Notes: a model not told the origin generated them from the sequence alone. A stretch of 64,000 bases of DNA from Azospirillum brasilense (GCF_007827795.1 NZ_VITI01000001.1:62001-126000), one strand, 5' to 3'. Positions 52,009 through 61,408 are shown, counted from the first letter of the stretch. Numbers and translations: made by a program.

Positions 52009-53211
52009 CTACAGCGCCGTCACCGCCGCCAGAAGCCGCTCCACCTCCGCCTCGTCGTTGTAATAATGGGGAGAGGCGCGGACGACCTCGGTCAGGCCGC
52101 GGGCGTCCATGTCGAAGGGGGTCGAGGGCGCGGAGGACACCGACAGGTTGATCTCCTGGCCGCGCAGGGCGGCCTTGATGGCGCGCGGTTCACGGCCGTC
52201 CACCGTGAAGGTGACGATGGCGCAGCGCTCCGCCCCGAGATCGCGCACCGTCACGCCGGGAAGCGCCCCCAGACCGCGCCGCAGCCTGTCCGCCAACGCG
52301 AAAGCGCGGTCGCGGATCGCCTCCAGCCCCCAGGACAGCGCGTAGTCCACCGCCACCCCCAGACCGAGCCGGGCCGCAATGTTGCTCTCCCACAGCTCGA
52401 AGCGGCGGGCGTCGGGGCGCATGGTGTAGCGGTCCGGCCCGGCCAGCGCGCCGCCGCTGTGGTCCAGCGTGTACGGCTCGATGCGGTCGAGCCACTCCTT
52501 GCGGACATAGAGGAAGCCGGTGCCCCGCGGCGCGCGCAGGAACTTGCGCCCGGTCGCCGACAGGAAGTCGCAGCCCAGGTCCTCGACGTCCACCGGCATC
52601 TGGCCGACCGTCTGGCAGGCGTCGAGCAGATAGGGGATGCCGTGCCGCCGAGCCACCCGCCCGATGGCGGCCGCCGGGTTGACCAGCCCGCCGTTGGTCG
52701 GGATGTGGGTGATGGCGATCAGCCGGACCGGTCCCTTCCCCGGCTCCGCGATCATCGCCTCCAGCGCCGCGACGGAGGTCTGGCCGGTCCCGTCACTGGG
52801 GATCACCTCGACCGCCACGCCGGTGCGCCGGGAGGCCTGCAGGAAGGGGATCAGGTTGGCGGCGTATTCGGCGCGCGCCGTCAGGATGCGGTCGCCGGGC
52901 CGGAAGCCTTCCCCCGGCAGGGCGGCCAGCGCGTTGAAGGCCATGCCCCAAGCCGCCGTCGCGCTTTCCGTCAGCGCCACCTCGTCGCGCGAGCAGGCGA
53001 GCAGGCGGGCCACGGAGTCGTAGACGCCCTCCAGCCGCTCGTTGGCGTGCTCGGCCGCCTCGTAGCCGCCGATGGTGGCCTCCAGCGCCAGATGCGCGGT
53101 CACGGCGTCCAGCACCGGCTGCGGCGGCAGGGCGGCCCCGGCGTTGTTGAGATGAACGACGTGCCGGGTTCCCGGCGTCTCCGCGCGGGCGCGCGCGATG
53201 TCAATGGTCAT
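52009..53211 (-). CDS. Class V aminotransferase (PLP), cysteine desulfurase/epimerase-like
   Basis: The 400-residue protein is a fold-type I PLP enzyme of class V: HLNNAGAALPPQPVLDAV at the start, EVALTESATAAWGMAFNALA near 78-97, ITHIPTNGGLVNPAA, LLDACQTVGQMPVDVEDLGCDFLSATGRKFLRAPRGTG in the PLP-lysine region (the lysine is in TGRKFLR), and NSVS-like end segments. Related proteins include SufS-like desulfurases and isopenicillin N epimerases; the exact substrate is open. Its start overlaps the cupin gene stop as ATGA, so it is the third member of a coupled operon. A G-rich stretch precedes the start. Confidence 0.88.
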   Translation of the reverse strand: MTIDIARARAETPGTRHVVHLNNAGAALPPQPVLDAVTAHLALEATIGGYEAAEHANERLEGVYDSVARLLACSRDEVALTESATAAWGMAFNALAALPGEGFRPGDRILTARAEYAANLIPFLQASRRTGVAVEVIPSDGTGQTSVAALEAMIAEPGKGPVRLIAITHIPTNGGLVNPAAAIGRVARRHGIPYLLDACQTVGQMPVDVEDLGCDFLSATGRKFLRAPRGTGFLYVRKEWLDRIEPYTLDHSGGALAGPDRYTMRPDARRFELWESNIAARLGLGVAVDYALSWGLEAIRDRAFALADRLRRGLGALPGVTVRDLGAERCAIVTFTVDGREPRAIKAALRGQEINLSVSSAPSTPFDMDARGLTEVVRASPHYYNDEAEVERLLAAVTAL

Positions 53212-53606
53212 GCGGTTTCCCCCTGCCCCATTTTGTGCGGCGGTTTCGGTTCGCCGATGTGGACGGCCAGCCAGACGGTCGGGGCGTCGGGATCGGTCCA
53301 AGCCACGCGGTGGCGCCGCCGGGCGGGGATCATCACCCAATCGCCGGGGCCGAGCGCGCGCTCCGCCTCGCCTTCAAGCTGCAGCCGGGCCGCGCCCTGG
53401 ACGACGAGCACGAACTCGTCCCAGTCCTGTTCGTACCAGAAGCCTTCCGGCGATGCCTGACCGGTGGACAGGATGCGTTCGATCCGCACCGTCCCGGACG
53501 CCGCCGCCGTGTCCGTCAATGTCGTGAAAAGTTCGCCCGGCAAAGCATCAGGCGGCAAGCTCCCGGACGGCAGGCCCGCCAGCAGGTTGCCGGCCGGGAC
53601 GCTCAT
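53208..53606 (-). CDS. Cupin-domain protein
   Basis: The 132-residue protein is a single cupin. PEGFWYEQDWDEFVLVVQGA holds the first metal-binding motif (His replaced by Tyr/Gln around WYEQDWDE) and GDWVMIPARRRHRVAW the second. The strand pattern is that of small cupins that bind a metal and act on or sense small molecules; function unknown. It overlaps the epimerase stop by four bases (ATGA) and the aminotransferase start by four bases (ATGA), so it is translated together with both. Confidence 0.85.
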   Translation of the reverse strand: MSVPAGNLLAGLPSGSLPPDALPGELFTTLTDTAAASGTVRIERILSTGQASPEGFWYEQDWDEFVLVVQGAARLQLEGEAERALGPGDWVMIPARRRHRVAWTDPDAPTVWLAVHIGEPKPPHKMGQGETA

Positions 53607-54601
53607 CCCCAGAGTTCGGGGGCCGGCGGGCACAGCGTGCCGCCGTCGTAATGCAGGGCCGGCGTGCGGTCCTCGGCCAGCAGCAGCGGCCCGTCGAGAT
53701 CGACATAGCGCGCCCCTTGGGCCAGCAGGACAGCCGGCGCCATGGCCAGCGAGGTGGCGACCATGCAGCCGACCATGATGTCGAAACCGGCCTCCTGCGC
53801 CGCCTGCTTCAGCAGCAGCGCCTCGGTCAGGCCGCCGGTCTTGTCCAGCTTGATGTTCACCACCCGGTAGATGCCCTTCAGTCGGTCGAGCGAGTCCAGC
53901 CCGTGGCAGGACTCGTCGGCGCCCAGCGGCACCGGGCAGTCGATGCCACGCAGCGCCTCGTCCTCGCCGGCGGGCAGCGGCTGTTCGATCAGTTCCACCC
54001 CCAGTTCGGCCAGCACCGGGGCGAAGCGGTGGAGCATCTCCAGCGTCCAGGCCTCGTTGGCGTCGACGATCAGGCGGGTGGCCGGGGCGGCCTCGCGCAC
54101 CGCACGCACGCGGTCGAGATCGCCCTCCCCGGTCAGCTTCATCTTCAGCAGCGGATGGTCCGCCGCCCGCGTCTTGGCGGAGGCGGCCATGGCCGCGGGC
54201 TCGTCCACGCTCAGCGTGTAGCAGGTGGTCAGCTTCTTCGGTGCGTCGGGCAAGCCGGCGAGCCGCCAGGCCGGTTTGCCCGCCTGTTTGGCCTCCAGGT
54301 CCCACAGCGCGCAGTCCAGCGCGTTGCGCGCGGCCCCCGGCGGCAGGAGGGCGCGCAGCCGCTCACGGTCGAGCCCGTCAGCCACCGCCCCGGCCAGGGA
54401 CTCCAGCGTCTTGACGGTCTCGTCCAGCGACTCCCCGTAGCGGGCGTAGGGCACGCATTCCCCACGGCCCCGCTTGCAGGATTCGACCACCTCGGCAACC
54501 ACGACCTCGGCCTCGGTCTTGGCGCCGCGCGATATGCGGAAGGTCCCCGCGATGGGGAAGGTATCGCGGCGGACGTAAAGACGGCGGGCGGTGGACGACA
54601 T
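53603..54601 (-). CDS. Dipeptide epimerase (L-Ala-D/L-Glu epimerase type), enolase superfamily
   Basis: The 332-residue enzyme has the enolase-superfamily barrel: LKMKLTGEGDLDRVRAVRE contains the K-x-K acid/base pair, RLIVDANEAWTLEMLHRF the first metal aspartate, VELIEQPLPAGEDEALRG the second ligand, PLGADESCHGLDSLDRL the third and VNIKLDKTGGLTEAL the opposite lysine. This set is that of Ala-Glu epimerases, which convert dipeptides from cell-wall recycling. The start at 54601 follows GGAGAG. It is first in the operon with a cupin and a class V aminotransferase, which points to amino acid or peptide catabolism. Confidence 0.9.
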   Translation of the reverse strand: MSSTARRLYVRRDTFPIAGTFRISRGAKTEAEVVVAEVVESCKRGRGECVPYARYGESLDETVKTLESLAGAVADGLDRERLRALLPPGAARNALDCALWDLEAKQAGKPAWRLAGLPDAPKKLTTCYTLSVDEPAAMAASAKTRAADHPLLKMKLTGEGDLDRVRAVREAAPATRLIVDANEAWTLEMLHRFAPVLAELGVELIEQPLPAGEDEALRGIDCPVPLGADESCHGLDSLDRLKGIYRVVNIKLDKTGGLTEALLLKQAAQEAGFDIMVGCMVATSLAMAPAVLLAQGARYVDLDGPLLLAEDRTPALHYDGGTLCPPAPELWG

Positions 54602-54680
54602 GAAACTCTCCAGCAACGCGGCGGACCCGAAGTGTAAGCAAACCCGCCGCGATGACCAGAGCAGGGTCGGAATGCCAGCC

Positions 54681-55787
54681 TTACCCGTGGAGCCCGGCCC
54701 CGTTCATTCCCACGCGCCCATTCATACCGGCGGTTGTGGGCGCCTGTTGCTGGCGCGGGTCCGGGTCCTGCACGATCACCCCATACCAGCCCAACCCCTT
54801 GTAGGTTTCATAACCCGGCGTCAGCGCGTAGCCGTAGGTGCGCCCGGCGGCGTCGGCGTAATGGCCCATGCTCTCCCCGCTGCGGCGGAGCTGGACGGTC
54901 TCGCTGAGGATGCCGCGCCCGTCGGACGAGGCGATCACCCGGTGCCGCGCGTCGAGCAGAAGGCAGCGCGAGCGGGAGCGCTCCTCATCCTCGAGCCGGA
55001 CGCCCTGGACGACGGCGGCGGCCTGCGGTTCCCAGTCGAAGAAGATGCCCAGCACGCCGATGGGATCGCCATCCGCCTCGCCGCCGCGCCGGATCGCGGT
55101 GGCGTAGGTGGCGACCACCCGGTCCTCCAGACGGCCGTTGCGCGCCACGTCGCCCACCGTGAACTCGCCGCCGTTGCGCGTGGCCAGCGCCTGGCGGAAC
55201 CACCCCTCGTCACCCACGCGGGCGCCCAGGGCACCGGGATAGCGGCCCGGACGGCCCGTGGCGATCACCTCCCCCTTCAGGTCGGCGATCCACAGGTCGA
55301 GATAGACGGTGTAGGATTCCAGGATCACGCCCAGCCGCTGCGAGGCGTGGCGGCGGCTGTCCTCCGATGGCTCGGCGGCGCAGTCCACCACCGCGCTGTC
55401 GGTCGCCCACCAGCGCACGTCGCAGGACCGCTCGTACAGGTTACGGTCGATGATCTCGATCATGTTCAGCGACAGGTCGGCCAGACGGCGCCCGTGCATC
55501 TCCTGCACCATGGCGCTGCCGGTGGTGGTCAGGTGGTCGACGCGCGAGACGATCTCCGACCGCAGTTCCTTGGTGATGGTGTTCACCTGCTTGGAGATCT
55601 CGGAGACCTCGTTCGCGACCACCGCGAAGCCCCGCCCGGCGTCGCCGGCCCGCGACGCCTCGATCAGGGCGTTCATCGCCAGCATCTTGGTGCGGCGGGT
55701 GATGTCTTCGATCAAAGACACCTTCCGGGAGGCGACATCCAGGACGCCCCGGGAAAGCTCGAACAGTTCGTTTCCGGCCACACTCAT
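54681..55787 (-). CDS. Soluble chemoreceptor-like protein: short signalling hairpin then Cache-like domain
   Basis: The 368-residue protein has an inverted and reduced receptor layout. Residues 15-90 form a short methyl-accepting signalling hairpin with the tip MLAMNALIEASRAGDAGRGF, slightly divergent from the usual [10 protein letters not shown]. After it comes a soluble sensor-like region (about 100-340) with YLDLWIADLKGEVIATGRPG, VGDEGWFRQALATRNGGEFT and VLGIFFDWEPQAAAVVQGV, which looks like a Cache domain. No membrane span or HAMP is seen. Similar proteins with a Cache-like domain after a short signalling region occur in other alphaproteobacteria, but a role is not known to me. ATG at 55787 lies eight bases after AGAGG. 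Confidence 0.75.
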   Translation of the reverse strand: MSVAGNELFELSRGVLDVASRKVSLIEDITRRTKMLAMNALIEASRAGDAGRGFAVVANEVSEISKQVNTITKELRSEIVSRVDHLTTTGSAMVQEMHGRRLADLSLNMIEIIDRNLYERSCDVRWWATDSAVVDCAAEPSEDSRRHASQRLGVILESYTVYLDLWIADLKGEVIATGRPGRYPGALGARVGDEGWFRQALATRNGGEFTVGDVARNGRLEDRVVATYATAIRRGGEADGDPIGVLGIFFDWEPQAAAVVQGVRLEDEERSRSRCLLLDARHRVIASSDGRGILSETVQLRRSGESMGHYADAAGRTYGYALTPGYETYKGLGWYGVIVQDPDPRQQQAPTTAGMNGRVGMNGAGLHG

Positions 55788-56219
55788 CCCGAACACCTCT
55801 GTGAGTTTGGGTGGGATATCTTTTTTAGACGTCTAACCATCAAACGCTGTGCCAAACGCCCGCTTGGAACCATCGGGACGCGCAAAGCCGCGGAACGCCT
55901 GCGTTTTCGGGCGGCGTCACGGTCACAGGCTCAACGTCTTTGAGATGTCAGTTTCGAAATTGTGATGAATTCGGCGTCATATTGGAGTCCGAACAATCAC
56001 CTGCGGCGCCGGCCTTGCCGCACCGCACCCCGCGCATCGCGTGCGCCGCAACAAAAGCACCGGTTTCTCCTAAAAAATGAGGCAAAAGGTCGCATAGCCC
56101 CCGCCCGCCGCTCCGGCACTGCTCAGCATACAAGCAAATGCCCGGCGGCTAATCAATGCCCACCTTATAAGCAAGCGCAATTTCTGGGACAAATAAGCAG
56201 CGGATCGCACAAGATCGCT
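55788..56219. other. Intergenic region between two receptor genes
   Basis: These 432 bases contain no supported gene. A 61-codon minus-strand frame at 55948-56133 has no ribosome site and odd composition. It holds the promoter of the downstream (minus-strand) soluble receptor gene and the end of the split-Aer unit. No terminator with a T-run and no sigma-54 element was found. Confidence 0.5.
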
Positions 56220-57530
56220 TCAGGCGACCTTGTGCATCTCGTCCAGGAAAAGCTGGACCTCGCGCGTCAGGCGGTCGGCCTGGACGCTCATCCGCTCCGA
56301 CGCGGCGAACACCTCGTGGGCGGTGCCGCTGGTGCGCTCGGCGGCGGTGGTGACGTCCTGGATATCCTCGGTGACGGCGCGGGTGCCGGCCGCCGCCTGA
56401 TCCATGTTGCTGACGATCGAGCGGATCGCCGAGCCCTGCTGGCCGATGCCCGCGGCGATGCCGCCGGCGATCTGGTTGATGTCCTGGATGGTGTGGCCGA
56501 TGCCGACGATGGAGGCGACCGCCACGTCGGTGGAGGACTGGATGCCGGCGATCTGCCCGGCGATGTCGCCAGTGGCCTTGGCGGTCTGGTCGGCCAGCCG
56601 CTTGACCTCCTGCGCCACCACGGCGAAGCCTTTTCCGGCTTCCCCGGCGCGGGCCGCCTCGATGGTGGCGTTCAGCGCCAGCAAATTGGTCTGGGACGCG
56701 ATGTCGTTGATGAGAGTGACCACCTCGCCCACCGTCTTGGCGGCCCCCGACAGATCGGCAATCAGGGCGTTGGAGCGCTCGGCCTCGCCCGCAGCGTTGG
56801 CGGCGACCTTGGCGACCTCCTCCACCTGCCGGGCGATCTCCCGGATGGACGCCGACAGCTCCTCCGTCGCGACGGCGACGCTGCCAACCGAGGAGCCGGT
56901 CTGCGACGCGGCGGCGGCCACCGAGGACGCCTTGCCGGTGGCGGTCTGCGCGTCGGTCTCCATGGTGCGGGCGGACATCTCCAGCTGGTGGGCGGTGCCG
57001 GACACCTGCTCGCACACCGCGCGGATCTGCGTCTCGAAGCGGTCGGTCACCCCGGCGAAGCCCTTCACCTTGACGGCGATGGCGTCGGTGGCGGTGTTGA
57101 TGGTGCGCGATGCGTGCAGGAAATTGCCCTGCATGCCCTTCAGCACGATGCGCCGGAAGTACTTGTTGGCCGACACGTAGCTCATCGAGGCGGTGGCCTC
57201 GCGGATGAAGGCGTCGGTGCGGTCGATCGAGTCGTTCAGGGCGTGCATCAGCTCGCCGAGGTCGCCCTTCTCCCGCACGTTGACGACCCGCGCCTCGAAG
57301 TCGCCGCGCGACACCGCCTGGCAAACGGCCACCGCCTGCCCCACCGCGGCGCGGGCGCGCACCATGCACAGCATGACGCCGACCAGCGCGGCCAGCGCCG
57401 CGGCCCCGATCCCGATGCGCAGCGGCGCGCCGCCGACGTCCAGCGAATCGGTCACCAACAGCGCTGCGACGAGCAGAGCGGCGACCGCCCCCAGCCCGAA
57501 CGCCTTAGAGAGAGAAGACGAATTCGTCAT
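56220..57530 (-). CDS. Membrane chemoreceptor partner of the PAS protein (split Aer)
   Basis: The 436-residue protein has two closely spaced transmembrane helices (about 10-28 and 37-57) with only about ten residues between them, so nearly no periplasmic domain. A HAMP-like stretch follows, then a full signalling domain with [23 protein letters not shown]. This is the shape of the membrane and signalling part of an Aer receptor without its PAS domain. It starts inside the 3' end of the PAS gene (overlap of 26 bases) and is therefore translated together with it. Confidence 0.85.
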   Translation of the reverse strand: MTNSSSLSKAFGLGAVAALLVAALLVTDSLDVGGAPLRIGIGAAALAALVGVMLCMVRARAAVGQAVAVCQAVSRGDFEARVVNVREKGDLGELMHALNDSIDRTDAFIREATASMSYVSANKYFRRIVLKGMQGNFLHASRTINTATDAIAVKVKGFAGVTDRFETQIRAVCEQVSGTAHQLEMSARTMETDAQTATGKASSVAAAASQTGSSVGSVAVATEELSASIREIARQVEEVAKVAANAAGEAERSNALIADLSGAAKTVGEVVTLINDIASQTNLLALNATIEAARAGEAGKGFAVVAQEVKRLADQTAKATGDIAGQIAGIQSSTDVAVASIVGIGHTIQDINQIAGGIAAGIGQQGSAIRSIVSNMDQAAAGTRAVTEDIQDVTTAAERTSGTAHEVFAASERMSVQADRLTREVQLFLDEMHKVA

Positions 57531-58053
57531 ACCCGATCCCCTTCTCCGTCAGCAGCCCGACAACGGTGGCAAAGGCCTCGTTCATGCCCTGCTTGCGGTC
57601 TTCATGGCGGTTTTCGATGTCCAGAAGCGTGCGGTAGAGCGGCACCACCTTGTCGATGGCGCCGCGGTCCGGCACCCGGCGTGAAGAGTGGTAGCCGACG
57701 AGCCGACCGTTGACGTCGTAACTGGGGGTGACGTGGGCGAAGACCCAGTAATGGTCGCCGTTGCGCGCCCGGTTGACGACGTAGGCGAAGATTTCCTGGC
57801 CCGCCCCCAGCGTGTCCCACAGCAGCTTGAACACGCAGCGCGGCATGTCCGGATGGCGGACGATGGAGTGCGGAGCACCCATCAGCTCCGCCTCGCTGTA
57901 GCCGGCCACGCGCTGGAACACCCGGTTGGCGTAGGTGATCCGGCCCTTCAGGTCGGTCTTGGAAACGATCACCTCATCGGCGTCGAAGAACCGCTCGACC
58001 CCGGTCAGGGTCCGGTCGCGGGGGCCGGGACTGAGAACAGCGCTGTGTGCCAT
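57505..58053 (-). CDS. Stand-alone Aer-type PAS protein
   Basis: The 182-residue protein is one PAS domain (about 25-135) with short flanks. [41 protein letters not shown], then [19 protein letters not shown] and [20 protein letters not shown] follow the PAS domain of the E. coli Aer receptor, in which FAD binds; the Trp in KLLWD is at the Aer FAD-tryptophan position. No membrane span is present. The gene overlaps the start of a receptor that lacks such a sensor, so the pair looks like Aer cut in two. FAD binding is inference from similarity. Confidence 0.85.
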   Translation of the reverse strand: MAHSAVLSPGPRDRTLTGVERFFDADEVIVSKTDLKGRITYANRVFQRVAGYSEAELMGAPHSIVRHPDMPRCVFKLLWDTLGAGQEIFAYVVNRARNGDHYWVFAHVTPSYDVNGRLVGYHSSRRVPDRGAIDKVVPLYRTLLDIENRHEDRKQGMNEAFATVVGLLTEKGIGYDEFVFSL

Positions 58054-58287
58054 GTGCCTGCGGTCGCGGGCCGAGAGCCCGGCGCCCCCTTATTGGTTCG
58101 CGGTCGGTTACAGGGCGTACATCTCCCCATCCGCGCGTTCCCGTCGGGCACTGGCGGACGCCGCAAAATAAAGACCACGCAGGTTATACAAAAGATTAAA
58201 TTTGTTGCCGGACGGAAATATGATTCAGCTCAACCGTCCGTCCGACATCGCTCAACCGTTGACCGGACGCAACAATGTGCCGCCAGC

Positions 58288-59691
58288 TCACTCCGGCGGA
58301 TAGGGAACGGTCAGCAGCCGGCCGATCGGCGGGTTTTCGACGATGGCCGTCATGCCGTCCGGCCAGTGCACCTCCAGCCGCTCCACCGCGCGGGCGCTGC
58401 CCAGCCCGAAATGGGCCACCGGCTCCATCTGGCAGAGATAGCCCGAGCCCGCGCAGACGGACCGCCGCTGCCGCCGACCGTTGGCCGTGCAAGTGACCAC
58501 GGCGCCGCGGGCCGGCGCGCCGTAGGGTGTCAGCGGCAGCACGCGCAGCCACCCGTTGTGGTTCGCCGCCGTGCGGTAGAGCGACAGGGGCTGCGGCGAT
58601 CCGCCGCCATGCCCGCCGCCATGCCCGCCGCCCACCCCATTGCCGTGCGCGATAAGGAGTTCCAGCCGCCCGTCGCCGTCGATGTCGGCCACCACGGCTC
58701 CGGTCCCCAGCCCCTTGGGCTCCAGCGCGTCGCCGAGTTCGATGGGCTGCCAGCGGTCGTCGCGCCAGCCGAACAGGCGGTTGGGCTCGCCGTGCAGGTT
58801 GAAGAACAGCTCCTCGTAACCATCGTTGTCGAAATCGGCGGCGATCACGCTGGACACCCGGCCCGGAAAGGACATCTCCGGATCGGCCTCGTCCACGAAG
58901 CCGCCGCCGGAGCGCTGGACAAACAGGCGCTGCGGCCCCTCCCAGGCGCCGACCAGCAGCCCGAACCCGCCGTAACCCGGCCCGTCCACCGCGGCCACCG
59001 CCCGCCCGGCGAAGCGCGAATCGGCGACTCCCCGCTCCTCGGCGATCTCCTCGTAGGTGCCGTCGCCCAGGTTGCGGAACAGGAAGTTCGGACCACCCTC
59101 GTTGCAGGCGAACAGGTCCACGCGGTCGGACAGGAACGGCAGGGCGAGCAGCCCGCGCCCGGCGCCGATCAGGTCGATGCCCGCGTCCTCCGCCGCGTCC
59201 TCCAGCCGCCCGCGCCGGCTGAGTTCGAACAGGCGAAAGGGGCCGCCGTCCGCCGCCACGACGAATCCGTAGCGGCCATGGCCGTGCCGGTCCATGGCGA
59301 CCACCGACCGCCCGGCGACGCGGTTCGCCATGCCGGCGTTCTCCGGCTGGGCCAGCAGGTCGAGCCAGTGCTTGCCGAAGCAGGCGAACAGCCGGTCGCC
59401 CATCTCCTTCGGTCCGCTCGCCCGGTCGGAATTCAGAACGTACAGTTCCTCCCGCCCGTCGCCGTCCACGTCGGCGGCGGCGATGGCGACCGCGCAGCCA
59501 GAGGCGTCGGCCAGCAGCGGCCCGGCGATGTCCACCAGCCGGGAGCCGTCCCATTTGAGGATGAGGTTGTTGGTGGCGTAGCCCGTGACCACCAGTTCGA
59601 ATGCCCCGTCACCGTCGACGTCGGTCACGGTGATGCCGTTGGACAGGCGCGGCTGGTTGCCGTCGATCAGCCGCGAGCATTCGAAGAACAT
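58288..59691 (-). CDS. CRTAC1-type FG-GAP/VCBS beta-propeller protein with ASPIC/UnbV end
   Basis: The 467-residue protein has repeated calcium-binding-like loops: VTDVDGDGAFELVVTG, AADVDGDGREELYVL, AADFDNDGYEELFF and VADIDGDGRLELLIAH, as in FG-GAP/VCBS propellers. The C-terminal domain (PARGAVVTCTANGRRQRRSV to EVHWPDG) is the ASPIC/UnbV module. A His/Gly-rich linker (GGGHGGGHGGGS) sits before it. No signal peptide is visible at the chosen start (59691, after AGGGAG), which is odd for a family that is mostly exported; the role is unknown. It is alone on its strand here. Confidence 0.85.
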   Translation of the reverse strand: MFFECSRLIDGNQPRLSNGITVTDVDGDGAFELVVTGYATNNLILKWDGSRLVDIAGPLLADASGCAVAIAAADVDGDGREELYVLNSDRASGPKEMGDRLFACFGKHWLDLLAQPENAGMANRVAGRSVVAMDRHGHGRYGFVVAADGGPFRLFELSRRGRLEDAAEDAGIDLIGAGRGLLALPFLSDRVDLFACNEGGPNFLFRNLGDGTYEEIAEERGVADSRFAGRAVAAVDGPGYGGFGLLVGAWEGPQRLFVQRSGGGFVDEADPEMSFPGRVSSVIAADFDNDGYEELFFNLHGEPNRLFGWRDDRWQPIELGDALEPKGLGTGAVVADIDGDGRLELLIAHGNGVGGGHGGGHGGGSPQPLSLYRTAANHNGWLRVLPLTPYGAPARGAVVTCTANGRRQRRSVCAGSGYLCQMEPVAHFGLGSARAVERLEVHWPDGMTAIVENPPIGRLLTVPYPPE

Positions 59692-60059
59692 CGGCCGCCA
59701 CTCCCTCACTGCCGCAACGCCGCCCGGTGAGGGTTTGGCCCGCGAGGGCCGGTCCCTGACGGGCTCCAATCCGTTGATACCTCTTCGAACAGCGGAGGTA
59801 AACCCGCACGGAAGTCCAGCCTGCGGGCGAGTGGAGGCCTATGACCGGGAGAACGGCACGTGAGGGCGTCGTGAAGCCGTGCCCCCACCCCGGCCCCCCC
59901 CGCTCTCGGCGGACCAAAGGTCCGCCTGCCGCGTCAGCGCGAACCTTCGGTTTGCGCGAGAGCTGACGCAGGGGAGGGAGAAAGACGTTCCCTCCCCTGC
60001 GAGAGCGGGGGAGGGTTAGGGTGGGGCACCGTGAATGCACTTCGGCACGTGCCCGACGC
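59692..60059. other. Intergenic region holding a large palindromic repeat
   Basis: These 368 bases separate the CRTAC1-type gene from minE on the same strand. The first 190 have no supported gene; the rest is the repeat at 59881-60027. Confidence 0.55.
59881..60027. repeat. Composite GC-rich palindromic repeat with internal hairpins
   Basis: The left end GCCCCCACCCCGGCC and the right end GGGTTAGGGTGGGGC are partly complementary, and inner hairpins are perfect or nearly so: GGCGGACC-AAA-GGTCCGCC and GCGCGAACC-TTC-GGTTTGCGC. It resembles the copies at 19404 and 24012 but is longer and has extra hairpins in its centre. Confidence 0.85.
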
Positions 60060-60455
60060 TCAGCGGCGCTTCTTGACGCCGCCGTTGGTCAGGGAGCCGC
60101 CGGCAGCCAGCTTGACCGCATCAGACTCGTCGCCGTCCTTGGCCGCCGGCCGGTTGCCGGCCACCGCCAGCTTGGCGCTTTCCTTCAGCGCCTTGGCGGC
60201 CGCCTCGCGGGCCGGCAGCTCGATGTTCAGCTCCAGCGTCGAGCAGTCGCCGCCGCGGTCCAGCTTCACCTCGACCTTGTTCTGGTCGATGTCGATGTAC
60301 TTGGCGATGACCGCCAGCAGCTCCTGCTGGAGCATCGGCAGATAGTCCGGCCCGGTCCGCCCGGCGCGCTCATGCGCCATGACGATCTGGAGCCGCTCCT
60401 TGGCCTGGACCGCCGAAGCGCGCGGGGCGGAGCGGAAAAAGCTGAAGATGCTCAT
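60060..60455 (-). CDS. minE: Cell division topological factor MinE with extended C-terminus
   Basis: MinE stimulates the MinD ATPase and makes the Min oscillation. The N-terminal MSIFSFFRSAPRASAVQAKERL is the membrane-targeting and MinD-binding part, and the MLQQELLAVIAKYIDIDQNK segment is the dimer core. At 131 residues it is about 40 longer than the E. coli protein; the tail after residue 90 is Ala/Lys-rich and basic at the end (VKKRR). Its start overlaps the minD stop as ATGA. It is last in the minC-minD-minE operon. Confidence 0.95.
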   Translation of the reverse strand: MSIFSFFRSAPRASAVQAKERLQIVMAHERAGRTGPDYLPMLQQELLAVIAKYIDIDQNKVEVKLDRGGDCSTLELNIELPAREAAAKALKESAKLAVAGNRPAAKDGDESDAVKLAAGGSLTNGGVKKRR

Positions 60456-61267
60456 GCGGACCTCCGGAGGAGGCGGCTGAACAGGCCCTTCTTCTGGGGC
60501 GTGACGAAACGGTGCTCGACGTCCTCGCCCAGGAAGCGGGAGACCGAGTCCAGATAGGCCTGGCCGGCGTTGGACGCCTCGTCGAGGATGACCGGCATGC
60601 CGACGTTGGAAGCGCGCAGCACGGCCTGGCTCTCCGGGATCACGCCGAGCAGCGGGATCGCCAGGATCTCCAGCACGTCGTCGACCTTCAGCATCTCGCC
60701 GCGCTCCACCCGCTCCGGGTCGTAGCGGGTGAGGAGAAGCTGCTGGGTCACCGGCTCCAGCCCCTGCTCCGCCCGGCGCGAGCGGGAGGCCAGCACGCCG
60801 AGGATGCGGTCGCTGTCGCGCACCGAGGAGACTTCCGGGTTGGTCACGATCACCGCGTGGTCGGCGAAGTACAGCGCCATCAGCGCGCCCCGCTCGATGC
60901 CCGCCGGGCTGTCGCAGACGATGTAGTCGAAGTCCTTGGAGAGTTCGTTCAGAACCTTCTCCACGCCTTCGCGGGTCAGGGCGTCCTTGTCGCGGGTCTG
61001 CGAGGTCGGCAGGATCGACAGGTTGTCGATGCGCTTGTCCTTGATCAGCGCCTGGCTCAGCTTCGCTTCGCCGTTGATGACGTTGATGAAATCGAACACC
61101 ACGCGCCGCTCGCAGCCCATGATGAGGTCGAGGTTGCGCAGCCCGACGTCGAAATCGATGACGACCGTCTTGAAGCCGCGCAAGGCGAGTCCGGTCGCGA
61201 AAGCGGCGGAGGAGGTCGTCTTGCCGACGCCGCCCTTGCCGGAAGTCATGACGATGATCTTGCCCAA
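60452..61267 (-). CDS. minD: Septum-site determining ATPase MinD
   Basis: MinD is the membrane-bound ATPase that places MinC at the poles. Starting from a TTG at 61267 the protein has 271 residues, close to the E. coli length, and begins MGKIIVMTSGKGGVGKTT, with the deviant Walker A at 11-18. LRNLDLIMGCERRVVFDFIN and DYIVCDSPAGIERGA are further MinD motifs, and the end GLFSRLLRRSA is the amphipathic membrane-targeting helix. GGGAG lies eight bases before the TTG. An ATG at 61303 would add residues not typical of the family. It overlaps minE by four bases. Confidence 0.95.
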   Translation of the reverse strand: MGKIIVMTSGKGGVGKTTSSAAFATGLALRGFKTVVIDFDVGLRNLDLIMGCERRVVFDFINVINGEAKLSQALIKDKRIDNLSILPTSQTRDKDALTREGVEKVLNELSKDFDYIVCDSPAGIERGALMALYFADHAVIVTNPEVSSVRDSDRILGVLASRSRRAEQGLEPVTQQLLLTRYDPERVERGEMLKVDDVLEILAIPLLGVIPESQAVLRASNVGMPVILDEASNAGQAYLDSVSRFLGEDVEHRFVTPQKKGLFSRLLRRSA

Positions 61268-61408
61268 CGGAGCTTCTCCCACGTTCCTAAAAGTTGCCGC
61301 CAAGGTCCGGTTACCGGGTTACGCAGATCGGGGCCTGTGCCGGGCACGCTTTGCGTGACACCGTCCTCGCACAGAGGGCCGTTCGACAGAAAGCGCTCAA
61401 AAGCGTCA

